Shown here: positions 1-7,935 of the stretch, one piece after another
How positions within the stretch are numbered: the first letter of the stretch is position 1
Layout of the letters: each line of letters begins with the position of its first letter
Assembly (NCBI GenBank): GCA_964435595.1
Contig: CAYSZV010000013.1
Coordinates: 1-58,207, forward strand
Length of the DNA: 58,207 bases
Origin: Izemoplasma sp964435595
Lineage (GTDB): Bacteria; Bacillota_I; Bacilli_A; Izemoplasmatales; Izemoplasmataceae
Direction of reading: 5' to 3'
Made by a program: the position numbers and the translations under genes
Notes under the pieces: generated by a model
What the model saw: the letters and a program-made list of their open reading frames with translations, nothing else
Told to the model about the DNA's origin: nothing
The model's database searches: none

Positions 1-43
1 ATTATATAAATTGCTTTGTCAATAGGCTAATTCTATTTTACAA

Positions 44-901
44 TTAATTCACATTTCCTTCATAACTACCATTGCTGGTAGAGTGTGTTACATCAATATC
101 AAATGAGGTGTCATCGTTATAGAAATCTATACTTCCATTGGTTGTTTCAATTGTTACTGTATGAATATAGACATCCTCTAAATCAACACTTCCATTCGAG
201 GTATCAATAATAAGTGTCGCATCACTGCTTGTCGTCGTAACACCTTCTATACTAACATTAGCGTTAGATGTATCTAAGTTCATATAATCTGATAGTACAT
301 TGGTAAGTATTATCTTTCCATTTGAGGTATCAACTTCTATGTGTTCAATCTCAGAATATTTTACTTTCACTTGTGCGTTTGATGTGTCAATGATTGCACT
401 ATCACTTACAATCACATCTTGGATTGTAATCGATCCATTCGATGAGTCTAAAGACATCTCATCTAAAACTGTACCACTTACATCAATTTGTGCATTTGAC
501 GTNNNNNNNNNNNNAGAATTGATTTCAACTCTAGCATTCGTTGTTCTAATTTTCACATCTTCCACCAAGACACCTTGAGGTAATTCGATAATAATTTCAT
601 CTTTAACAAACAAGTCAGCTAAATCATCAATGTTAAACCAGAAATTGATTTGAAGCGGTGCATCATGTAAGACAGTAATGTCGTTTCCTTCAAGCGTTAC
701 TTCGTATGTTTCGCCTTCTTTTTCAACATAGTTTCTACTTATAATAAAGTCACTACCAGAAGTTTCAATCAATTTCACAGATACATTTTCAGCAGTCACA
801 TCAATATCCCATTCCGAAAATGTAGTAGATGTAGAATCAAATGTATGTTCTTGGTAAACGATTTTGTCTGAAATATATGTATTATAGATATCATCATAAT
901 T
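44..901 (-). CDS. C-terminal part of a DUF4097-type repeat protein (partial, broken by assembly gaps)
   Basis: This is the native 3' part of a surface or membrane-associated DUF4097-type protein. It contains about eight copies of a beta-solenoid-like unit of roughly 20 residues, each carrying TSNA, TSNG or TTNG (for example near 180-470). A TAA stop is present at 44-46. A 12-N gap at 503-514 interrupts the repeats, so copy number is unknown. Upstream the reading frame runs without a stop into the GC-rich foreign segment at 902-1096, so the apparent start there is an artefact. The first native residues (NYDDIYNTY...) resemble the end of the N-terminal piece at 1107-1950. The two pieces are therefore probably halves of one gene, or of two paralogues. 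The role is unknown; the PadR-HAAS-DUF4097 arrangement is common in Firmicutes and often linked to envelope stress. Confidence 0.7.
   Translation of the reverse strand, partial: NYDDIYNTYISDKIVYQEHTFDSTSTTFSEWDIDVTAENVSVKLIETSGSDFIISRNYVEKEGETYEVTLEGNDITVLHDAPLQINFWFNIDDLADLFVKDEIIIELPQGVLVEDVKIRTTNARVEINSXXXXTSNAQIDVSGTVLDEMSLDSSNGSITIQDVIVSDSAIIDTSNAQVKVKYSEIEHIEVDTSNGKIILTNVLSDYMNLDTSNANVSIEGVTTTSSDATLIIDTSNGSVDLEDVYIHTVTIETTNGSIDFYNDDTSFDIDVTHSTSNGSYEGNVN
503..514. other. Assembly gap (12 N)
   Basis: A run of 12 N lies inside the near-identical TSNA/TSNG repeats of the DUF4097 protein. Short repeats are a usual reason for a scaffold gap, and the true length is unknown. Confidence 0.98.
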
Positions 902-1096
902 ATTGATCTTTTCTTCGTTCTGGTCATCAACCCGGCCGGAAATTTTCCCGCGGGCATGCAGGCGTTTTTTAAGTTCTTCATGGGGAACTTCAAGCGCGAT
1001 CATACCTGAAATATGTTCGCCATTTTTATCCAACAGATGAGCCCCTTCACCCCGTACGGCTTCCGAGATCAGGTGCCTTGCACCACCGGCGATATA
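902..1096. other. Foreign or chimeric GC-rich fragment (nadB-like plus adk-like)
   Basis: This segment of about 195 bases is much richer in G+C than its surroundings and ends at a run of N. Read on the minus strand in one frame, its first part (HLISEAVRGEGAHLLDKNG) matches the conserved L-aspartate oxidase (NadB) motif. The next part (IALEVPHEELKKRL, then GKISGRVDDQNEEKI) matches the LID and NMP region of adenylate kinase. These two enzymes are unrelated and are never fused in this way. The best explanation is chimeric contaminant reads used at a scaffold gap, not gene transfer. Confidence 0.85.
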
Positions 1097-1106
1097 NNNN
1101 NNNNNN
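1097..1106. other. Assembly gap (10 N)
   Basis: A run of 10 N separates the native N-terminal half of the HAAS/DUF4097 protein from the GC-rich foreign fragment. A 10-N run is typical of scaffolding with unknown or negative gap size. Confidence 0.98.
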
Positions 1107-1950
1107 AATCAATATTCCATTCAGTAAATGATTCTACTGATGTATCAAATGAATGTTCTTGATTAATAATTTTATCAGCTACATATGTGTTATAAATATC
1201 ATCATAATTACTATATAAGTAGATTCCGCCAAATGCTACCAATACAACCGCTGCAACTCCAGCAGTGTTTTTAATGAAGCGTACAAATCGATGTTTCTTA
1301 AACCATGCTTCCACACTATATTTACTAACAGTTTTATTTACATCATGATATTTCTTATATTGAAAGACTCTTAAATGATACAAAACAGATTTTTTTACTA
1401 CCCAAATAAATAAATCTAAGAATGCTAACGTTAATAAGAATAATAAATAATATACTCCTGTCAGGAATAAGAATGTCATAAATTCATATGATGAATATGT
1501 TCCAACAACCAATCCTAATACACCAACATAACTAAACAAAGCTCCACCCAAGGATACAACTACACTAAACAATGATGGTATCAACCAAGATAAGATGAAT
1601 AAATCGACAATGATCAAAACAATGATTGCACCTGCATCATAATTTGATTCAGCAAATTTATTAGATACTTTTGAAGCAGCATTATTTACTGTTGCACCAA
1701 TTTTTTCTTTATCTATAAATTGTTGTCTGTTTCTTGCAGCCCTTGGTGATATACCATATTCAATTAAGATATTTCTAGCAATTTGCTCTGGACTTTCCAA
1801 TTCAGCAATTACTTGTTCCTCTGTTTTGTTTTCATAGATTGTTCCATTATAGAAACGCTCTTCATAAAACGCTAATAATTCTCTTCTTTCCTCTTGATCT
1901 AAAGGACTTAGCTCTCTATCAAGTTTACGTAAGAAATCATATTTATTCAT
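1107..1950 (-). CDS. N-terminal part of a HAAS (DUF1700) / DUF4097 membrane protein (partial)
   Basis: Residues 1-65 form a HAAS/DUF1700-type helical domain (MNKYDFLRKLDRELSPL...), the usual partner of PadR regulators. Three hydrophobic segments follow at about residues 105-195. A further transmembrane helix near residue 240 leads into an extracytoplasmic stretch that breaks off at the N run. ATG at 1950 is chosen because AAGGAG stands 8 bases upstream; the in-frame GTG at 1959 overlaps that site. The start overlaps the padR end by 8 bases, so the two are translationally linked. The last 35 residues resemble the first native residues of the piece at 44-901, which supports one gene split by mis-assembly. 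Confidence 0.8.
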
Positions 1951-2263
1951 AACGATCACTCCTTATCATTGTGTTTACAACTTTTTCAAATTTTTTCCAG
2001 TCATACTGTAATTCTTTTAATCTTTCAATACCCACTCTTGTTATTTGGAAATACTTTCTTGGTGGTCCTTCATTACTTTCTCTTAGGTAAGTACCACAAT
2101 ATCCTTCTTTGGTAAGTTTCCTTAATATAGGATAAATAGTACTTTCACTAATACTCAAATAACGATTTACTTCTTGATATATATCATATCCATAGCTATC
2201 TCTTTCTGCTATTTTTGACAATACAACCATTTCTAGAACACCCTTCTTTAATTGTGTGCTCAT
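1943..2263 (-). CDS. PadR family transcriptional regulator
   Basis: This 106-residue protein is a PadR winged-helix repressor of the short type. It shows the family pattern KKGVLEMVVLSKI, DSYGYDIYQ, SESTIYPILRKLTKEG and GPPRKYFQITRVG, covering the DNA-binding domain and the start of the dimerisation helix. ATG at 2263 is preferred over the upstream codon at 2281 because AGGAGG (2270-2275) lies 6 bases before it. The gene is first in an operon with the HAAS/DUF4097 membrane protein, whose start it overlaps. A near-perfect palindrome sits directly between promoter and gene, which suggests autorepression. The inducing signal is unknown; in related systems it is often envelope stress or a small phenolic or antibiotic molecule. 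Confidence 0.93.
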   Translation of the reverse strand: MSTQLKKGVLEMVVLSKIAERDSYGYDIYQEVNRYLSISESTIYPILRKLTKEGYCGTYLRESNEGPPRKYFQITRVGIERLKELQYDWKKFEKVVNTMIRSDRYE

Positions 2264-2276
2264 ATGACACCTCCTA

Positions 2277-2302
2277 TACAATGTGTGCTACTACACAATG
2301 TA
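2277..2302. promoter_or_regulatory. Palindromic operator, probably for the PadR protein
   Basis: The left arm TACAATGTGT (2277-2286) and right arm ACACAATGTA (2293-2302) are inverted repeats matching at 9 of 10 positions around a 6-base spacer. They contain the ATGT/ACAT type core known for PadR operators. The palindrome abuts the -10 element at 2302-2307, so a bound repressor would block transcription of padR. Confidence 0.7.
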
Positions 2303-2330
2303 TAATAGCATACAGTATCGAGTAGCGCAA
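2302..2330 (-). promoter_or_regulatory. Promoter of the padR operon
   Basis: On the minus strand TTGCGC (2325-2330) is followed after 17 bases by TATTAT (2302-2307). This is a sigma-A type promoter about 40 bases upstream of the padR start. Confidence 0.6.
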
Positions 2331-2362
2331 GAAAAAAATTGTGAAAATTTTGTGAATAAAAA

Positions 2363-2383
2363 AAGCCATCCTATGGATGGCTT
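2363..2383 (-). terminator. Rho-independent terminator of pyk
   Basis: The stem AAGCCATCC / GGATGGCTT with a 3-base loop is followed by a T run on the minus strand. It overlaps the pyk stop codon. Confidence 0.88.
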
Positions 2384-3812
2384 AAACTACATCTACAATA
2401 CGCATTCCGTTTGTTGGTTTCCCGATCGGGAATCCTCCCGTTATAATAATACGGTCACCTTTTTTGATTCCATACTTCTCTTTTGCGATCTTAATTGCCT
2501 TTTTAATAACAGTTTCTGTATCAGTTGCCATCTCAATTACTTGCGCTTCTACACCACTATGTAACTGAAGTCCTCGCGCAAATTTTCCATCTGTAGTTAG
2601 GGCTAATATTTTTGCATTTGGTCTGTATTTCGATAAATACTTAGCGGTTCTCCCTGATTGAGTTGGAACAATAATTAATTTTACTTCTGATTGAATTACC
2701 GTATAGGCAACACTAATTGCAATGCTAGTTTCAATTGCTCGTGATCCCAATGCTTTGTTTGCTCTTTTTACGATATCTTTTCTATCGACTAGCTCTTCGA
2801 TACGAGTAGCGATTCTAGCCATCGTCTCAACAGCTTCACAAGGGTATTTACCAATTGCTGATTCTCCACTTAACATAATCGCATCAGTACCGTCATATAT
2901 AGCATTTGCCACATCTGATACTTCTGCACGTGTTGGACGTGGATGATCTATCATAGACTCTAACATTTGTGTTGCAGTTACTGAAATTTTACCAGCAGCA
3001 AGACATTTATTGATAATCTCTTTTTGAATAACTGGCACTTCTTCAGCTGGAACTTCTACTCCCAAATCACCACGTGCAATCATAATTCCGTCTGCAATAT
3101 CAATGATTTCATCGATGTTTTTTACACCTTCAATGTTTTCAATTTTTGCAATAATTTGAATGTCTTTATTTCCAGAATATTTCATAATATTTCTGATTTC
3201 TTGCACATCACTAGCTCTTCTGACAAATGAAGCTGCTAAGAAATCAACCTTGTTTTTACATCCCCATACAATATCTTCATAGTCCTTAGAAGAAATAAAA
3301 TCAAGATTTAACTTTACTCCAGGAACATTAATTCCTTTTCTATTTTTCAAAGTATGTGTGTTTTCCGCAATAGTAGTAATTGTTTTCTTATCACGATCAA
3401 TCTTTTTCACTTTTAAAGATAAATATCCATCGTCTACAAGAATTCTTTCACCTGGAACCATATCCAAATACAACTTTTCATATGTAATACTGAATTCTTT
3501 TTCGTTTCCTTCAATTTCACTCATATGAATCGTTACGGTTGAGCCTTCTACTATTTCTGCACTTCCATTTTTGAAAAAATGAGTTCTTATTTCGGGACCT
3601 TTTGTATCCAATAGTGATGCAACATGTGTTGATAAATCGGCATTCACCTTCTCTAAAATATTCATTTTACTAAGATGGTCTTCGTGGGTTCCATGCGAAA
3701 AATTCATTCGCATTACATCCATACCCGCTTGCGCCAATGCTTTCATCATCTCATATGTGTCCGAAGCTGGACCCAATGTGCAAATGATTTTTGTTTGATT
3801 GTATGTTGTCAT
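2382..3812 (-). CDS. pyk: Pyruvate kinase
   Basis: This 476-residue cytosolic enzyme converts phosphoenolpyruvate and ADP to pyruvate and ATP, the last step of glycolysis. Visible signatures are the N-terminal TKIICTLGPAS, MRMNFSHG, and the active-site region IMIARGDLGVEVP with the following TATQMLESM. The length fits the 470-residue class; it lacks the C-terminal PEP-utiliser extension found in Bacillus. The start has AGGAGG 6 bases upstream. It lies 11 bases after pfkA and ends in a strong terminator, so it is the last gene of a dnaE-pfkA-pyk cluster. Confidence 0.97.
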   Translation of the reverse strand: MTTYNQTKIICTLGPASDTYEMMKALAQAGMDVMRMNFSHGTHEDHLSKMNILEKVNADLSTHVASLLDTKGPEIRTHFFKNGSAEIVEGSTVTIHMSEIEGNEKEFSITYEKLYLDMVPGERILVDDGYLSLKVKKIDRDKKTITTIAENTHTLKNRKGINVPGVKLNLDFISSKDYEDIVWGCKNKVDFLAASFVRRASDVQEIRNIMKYSGNKDIQIIAKIENIEGVKNIDEIIDIADGIMIARGDLGVEVPAEEVPVIQKEIINKCLAAGKISVTATQMLESMIDHPRPTRAEVSDVANAIYDGTDAIMLSGESAIGKYPCEAVETMARIATRIEELVDRKDIVKRANKALGSRAIETSIAISVAYTVIQSEVKLIIVPTQSGRTAKYLSKYRPNAKILALTTDGKFARGLQLHSGVEAQVIEMATDTETVIKKAIKIAKEKYGIKKGDRIIITGGFPIGKPTNGMRIVDVV

Positions 3813-3823
3813 ATTGTTTCCTC

Positions 3824-4780
3824 CTAACTCAATCTTCCAACAAGCCCATAACGTTTGTTTGGAATCTCTCGTTTTTTATTTAATGCATAATTAATATCAT
3901 AGTCGACCAAGTCCATACCTTTTAGTCCAACGGCACGACCACCTTTAAAATCCTTTAATAACTCAACAGCATATTCTCCCATTTCTGTCGCGAGAACGCG
4001 ATCGAATCCTACTGGATTTCCACCACGTTGTACATGTCCTAAAACAGTTGTTCTTGTTTCATACCCTGTTGTTTTTTCTATATCCTTTGCTAAATCAACC
4101 ACATTTAACATGTGCTCCGTTACTACAACCAAAGCATGTCTTCTCCCACTATCATGTGATTTTTTTATCGCTGCCATAGTTAAGTCTCTATTGTATTTTG
4201 TTTCAGGTGTAATAATGAACTCACTCCCCGCACTAATACCTGCATACAAAGCCAAATCCCCACAATGTCTTCCCATAACCTCTACCACACTACAACGTTG
4301 GTGTGATAAGGAAGTATCGCGTAATCTATCAATCGACTCAACAATTGTTTGTAATGCTGTAAAAAAACCAATTGTATAGTCAGTTGAAGAAATATCGTTG
4401 TCAATCGTACCGGGTAGCCCAACACAATTGATACCCATTTGGGTTAAGGCTTGTGCTCCTCTGTATGTACCGTCACCACCAATTACAACTAGTCCTTCAA
4501 TTCCCTTGTCTTTAAGTTGTTTCACTGCAATTTTACGTACTTCAATATCTTTAAATTCAGGGAATCTAGCACTACCCAATACCGTACCACCGGTATTAAT
4601 GATTCCACCTACATCCCCTCTTTTTAATTCTTTAATTTTACCACTTGTTAATCCTTCATATCCATCATACACTCCGTATACTTTGAAGCCATAATGTAGA
4701 CCACTACGAACAACAGCACGAACCGCTGCATTCATCCCTGGGGCATCTCCCCCAGAAGTCATAACTGCAATTTTTCTCAT
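3824..4780 (-). CDS. pfkA: ATP-dependent 6-phosphofructokinase
   Basis: This 318-residue enzyme phosphorylates fructose 6-phosphate to fructose 1,6-bisphosphate. It has the N-terminal TSGGDAPGMNAAVRAVVR, the nucleotide loop VIGGDGTYRGA (GGDGT, the ATP-type signature rather than GGDDT of PPi enzymes), the catalytic PGTIDNDI and the effector/substrate segment LGHVQRGG. The length equals the bacterial group I enzyme. GGAG is 8 bases before the ATG. It is followed closely by pyk, which is the classic Firmicutes pairing of the two irreversible glycolytic steps. Confidence 0.97.
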   Translation of the reverse strand: MRKIAVMTSGGDAPGMNAAVRAVVRSGLHYGFKVYGVYDGYEGLTSGKIKELKRGDVGGIINTGGTVLGSARFPEFKDIEVRKIAVKQLKDKGIEGLVVIGGDGTYRGAQALTQMGINCVGLPGTIDNDISSTDYTIGFFTALQTIVESIDRLRDTSLSHQRCSVVEVMGRHCGDLALYAGISAGSEFIITPETKYNRDLTMAAIKKSHDSGRRHALVVVTEHMLNVVDLAKDIEKTTGYETRTTVLGHVQRGGNPVGFDRVLATEMGEYAVELLKDFKGGRAVGLKGMDLVDYDINYALNKKREIPNKRYGLVGRLS

Positions 4781-4798
4781 AATATCAACTCCATCATT

Positions 4799-4804
4799 AT
4801 TATA
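4799..4804 (-). promoter_or_regulatory. Possible internal -10 element for pfkA-pyk
   Basis: TATAAT on the minus strand lies about 19 bases before the pfkA start, in the 68-base gap after dnaE. No clear -35 was found at the ideal distance, so this is only a candidate. Confidence 0.35.
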
Positions 4805-4848
4805 TCATAATCTTATAATAAGCAAACACTTTCAAGAATGTAAAGGTT

Positions 4849-7800
4849 TTAATCTTCCATTCGGTGTACTTTATCAATTACAAGTTGGATTGTGCCATTT
4901 CTTTCATCTATTCTTCCTTTAAATAAATACACATCATTTCTAGCCAGTTCGTCTTTATAGACTGCGTAGGTACTTGCAAACAAGACACCATCTATTTTAC
5001 TATAAGAATCTTGTAAGGTTATGAATGCCATCTCATTATTGTTCTTTGTTTTTATTTTACGAACAAAGCTTAAAACAGCCATCACCCTTACTTCTTTTCC
5101 TAAGTAATCCGTAGAAATCGTACTCGGTACAAGCAATTTGTGTTTCTCAATATATTCTAGGTGTTTTGATAATGGACTATACTGTAAATTAAATCCCAAC
5201 ACTTCTTTTTCAAATGCTTCCAATGTCGCAAAGGGATACTCTTTTTCTTGATCTAAGACAAATTCATCCGACTTGATAAATTCACCAAGATTTGAGAAGT
5301 TAACGACATCTTCTAGTCGTTCAATCATTGTTCTTTTCGAAAGACCAAACTCATCCAATGCACTTGCCTTAATCAAAGATTCTAAGACTCTCTTGTTTAA
5401 GAACATATTAGTACGTGAAACAAAATCAACAAAAGAAGTGAATTTCCCTTTTTCTCGTTCTTCAATCAAATTCGCTACATTTTTTCTCCCTACATTTTTT
5501 ATTCCTAATAAAGGGAAAACCAAAGCATCTTCTTTTGGCTCATATATTTCAGATGAGATGTTTACACTAGCTGGAATAATACGTACATTTAATTTATATG
5601 CTTCATAAATATAATTACGTGTATTTGCTTCGCTACCTATCACACTTGATGTAAGTACAGAGATAAAATATGTAGGATAGTTTGCTTTTAAATACGCCAT
5701 CCAATATGCAACAACTCCATAAGCTACACTGTGAGCCCGATTGAACCCATAATTACTGAACTTCACAATATAATCATATATTTCATTACTAACATTTTTG
5801 TTATGACCATTTTTCAAAGAGGCAGAAACAAAATGTTCACGTTCGTTTTCTAATACATCAAGTTGTTTCTTAGATACCGCTCTTCTTAATACATCAGCTT
5901 CTCCATAGGAGTAGCCAGCAAACAAGGAAGCAATTTTAAGAATTTGTTCTTGATAAACTATGATACCATTTGTGCTTTTTAACACTTCTTCTAAAACAGG
6001 ATGTGGATAGGTTACTTTTTCTTTCCCATGTCTTCTTCTAATATAAGCTGGGATGTTTTCCATTGGACCTGGTCTAAACAATGCCAAGACAGCCACAATA
6101 TCTTCAAACTCCCTCATTTCCATTTGTCCAATCAAACTTTTCATTCCTTGAGACTCTAATTGAAAGACACCAACTGTTTCTACTTTACGTAATAATTCAA
6201 ATGTTTTTTTGTCATCCATAGGCACGGAATAAATATCAATTTTTTTACCTTCATTTTGTTCAATCAAACGAACAATTGAATCAATAGAAGATAAATTTCT
6301 CAGACCTAAAAAATCAATCTTCAAAAGACCTAAACTTTCCAATACTCCCATTTCATATTGTGTTTGATACATATCATTTAATCCTGGACGAATCGCAGTA
6401 TGTGAAACAATCGGATCCGCACCAACTATAATACCAGCTGCATGGGTAGATATATTTCTATTTAATCCTTCAATCAACATTGCGGTTTCAACCAAGTCTT
6501 TTGCTCTTGCATCTTTTTCTACTAAGTTTTTTAGTTCTTTGTTTTTCTCTAACACAGACTGAATCGAAGTCTTGTCTTCCATATGCGAAACGACCTGTTT
6601 TAGCAACATTCCATCAATTTCAAGTATTCTTGCGACATCCCTAATTGCACTTTTCGCTTGGAATGTACCAAAGGTACAAATTGAAGCAACTCTATCTTTA
6701 CCATAGAAATTCTTAACATATTGAATAACATCATCTCTTTTATCATCCGGTAAATCTATATCAATATCTGGTAAGCTGATTCGCGCAGGGTTTAAGAAAC
6801 GTTCAAAGACCAAGTCATATTGGATTGAATCAATACTAGTAATACCCAAACAATACGAAACAAGACTAGCAGCAGCACTCCCTCTACCAGGACCTACCAA
6901 GTAGTGTTTAGATTTTGCATATTTGACAAAATCCCACACGATTAAGAAGTAGTCATTATATCCCATTGTATCAATTACTTTTAGTTCATAATTGATTCGA
7001 TCTACATATTCTGAACGGTTTACATTGCGACCCTTTAACCTCTTATCTAAGCCTTTTTCCGTTAGTGCTCGGAGATATTCTTTTGGTGTTCTGTTGTTTT
7101 TCACTGGATAATGCGGTAAAAATGTTTGATTAAAATCAATTTCTACTCTACACGTATTTGTTATATGTTCAATATTGTTAGATGCATTTGGATAATCAAT
7201 GTTTTTTTCAACTGTTCTAAAATGCATTTTGATGTCTTCTTGAAATATTGTATCTGTTGATTTATTGAAAATAGATTTTAGTGTATTATATGCCACAATA
7301 TCAGTCTCATTTAAATACATCACTTTGGATACATCCACAAGAATTTTCTTATCTTCAAAAAATTGATTGAAATTATGGTCTTTCGATACACTTATCATGT
7401 ACTCATCAAAAATAGAATTGAGCGAAGTAATCACTTCTAAAAATTCATTTCTTTTTCCACCAGTAAAATACTCATATAACTCGGAATTATCACTCATATA
7501 AATTGCGATAATACCTTTTTTATATTTCTTCAAATCAGAAAGCGTTACAACACTATTGTAACTTTCCAAACTTGATAACTTTAATAAATTATGGTATCCA
7601 TTCTTGTCTTTTGCATATAATAAACAAAGATTCTTCGAATCCTTGTTTACCCCTTCAACAGGGACTTGCAGACCAATTATGGGATTGATTTTTTCTTCTA
7701 AACACGCTTTATAAAAATCAATCACTCCATGCATCTTTTGATCGGTTAACGCCAAAGAAGAAAAGCCAAGTTCTTTTGCTTTTCTAATTAATGATGGAAA

Positions 7801-7860
7801 TGATATATTACTACCACTCATCGAATAATGAGATTCCATAAAAAGATGCGTTAAATTCAT
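4849..7860 (-). CDS. dnaE: DNA polymerase III alpha subunit, DnaE type
   Basis: This replicative polymerase subunit has 1003 residues. Order: an N-terminal PHP domain, the C-family polymerase core with GPGRGSAAASLVSYCLG and catalytic PDIDID (about 364-369), the third catalytic region KIDFLGLRNL, a helix-hairpin-helix region and a C-terminal OB fold. The PHP domain is degenerate: the usual HxH..YS is replaced by ESHYS, and TDHG by TDQK, so proofreading or phosphatase activity there is unlikely. ATG at 7860 is chosen since AGAGG stands 8 bases upstream; the GTG at 7869 overlaps that site. In Gram-positives DnaE usually works beside a separate PolC, which is not in this window. Confidence 0.95.
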   Translation of the reverse strand: MNLTHLFMESHYSMSGSNISFPSLIRKAKELGFSSLALTDQKMHGVIDFYKACLEEKINPIIGLQVPVEGVNKDSKNLCLLYAKDKNGYHNLLKLSSLESYNSVVTLSDLKKYKKGIIAIYMSDNSELYEYFTGGKRNEFLEVITSLNSIFDEYMISVSKDHNFNQFFEDKKILVDVSKVMYLNETDIVAYNTLKSIFNKSTDTIFQEDIKMHFRTVEKNIDYPNASNNIEHITNTCRVEIDFNQTFLPHYPVKNNRTPKEYLRALTEKGLDKRLKGRNVNRSEYVDRINYELKVIDTMGYNDYFLIVWDFVKYAKSKHYLVGPGRGSAAASLVSYCLGITSIDSIQYDLVFERFLNPARISLPDIDIDLPDDKRDDVIQYVKNFYGKDRVASICTFGTFQAKSAIRDVARILEIDGMLLKQVVSHMEDKTSIQSVLEKNKELKNLVEKDARAKDLVETAMLIEGLNRNISTHAAGIIVGADPIVSHTAIRPGLNDMYQTQYEMGVLESLGLLKIDFLGLRNLSSIDSIVRLIEQNEGKKIDIYSVPMDDKKTFELLRKVETVGVFQLESQGMKSLIGQMEMREFEDIVAVLALFRPGPMENIPAYIRRRHGKEKVTYPHPVLEEVLKSTNGIIVYQEQILKIASLFAGYSYGEADVLRRAVSKKQLDVLENEREHFVSASLKNGHNKNVSNEIYDYIVKFSNYGFNRAHSVAYGVVAYWMAYLKANYPTYFISVLTSSVIGSEANTRNYIYEAYKLNVRIIPASVNISSEIYEPKEDALVFPLLGIKNVGRKNVANLIEEREKGKFTSFVDFVSRTNMFLNKRVLESLIKASALDEFGLSKRTMIERLEDVVNFSNLGEFIKSDEFVLDQEKEYPFATLEAFEKEVLGFNLQYSPLSKHLEYIEKHKLLVPSTISTDYLGKEVRVMAVLSFVRKIKTKNNNEMAFITLQDSYSKIDGVLFASTYAVYKDELARNDVYLFKGRIDERNGTIQLVIDKVHRMED

Positions 7861-7878
7861 GTAAGTCACCTCTTATTC

Positions 7879-7887
7879 ATTATAGCA
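7879..7887 (-). promoter_or_regulatory. Extended -10 promoter of dnaE
   Basis: On the minus strand TGCTATAAT (TGn plus TATAAT) stands about 20 bases before the dnaE ATG. The -35 region is weak, as is usual for extended -10 promoters. Confidence 0.6.
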
Positions 7888-7912
7888 CACTTTCGTATCC
7901 CAATAGAAAAAG

Positions 7913-7935
7913 AAAAGTAATAATATATTACTTTT
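7913..7935 (-). terminator. Terminator of the secreted repeat protein gene
   Basis: Perfect inverted repeat AAAAGTAATA / TATTACTTTT with a 3-base loop, followed by CTTTTTC on the minus strand. It overlaps the stop codon at 7928. Confidence 0.6.

Noticed and set aside
23..480. CRISPR or DNA-level tandem repeats in the TSN region
   Set aside because: The repetition is at the protein level, with variable bases and no constant repeat-spacer pattern.
44..1033. A 329-residue open frame as one real protein
   Set aside because: Its first 44 residues come from the contaminant block and its middle crosses an N gap. Only 44-901 is native.
902..1096. Horizontal transfer or mobile element as the source of the GC-rich block
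   Set aside because: It holds pieces of two unrelated housekeeping enzymes in 195 bases, ends at an N run, and has no terminal repeats or transposase. An assembly artefact explains it better.
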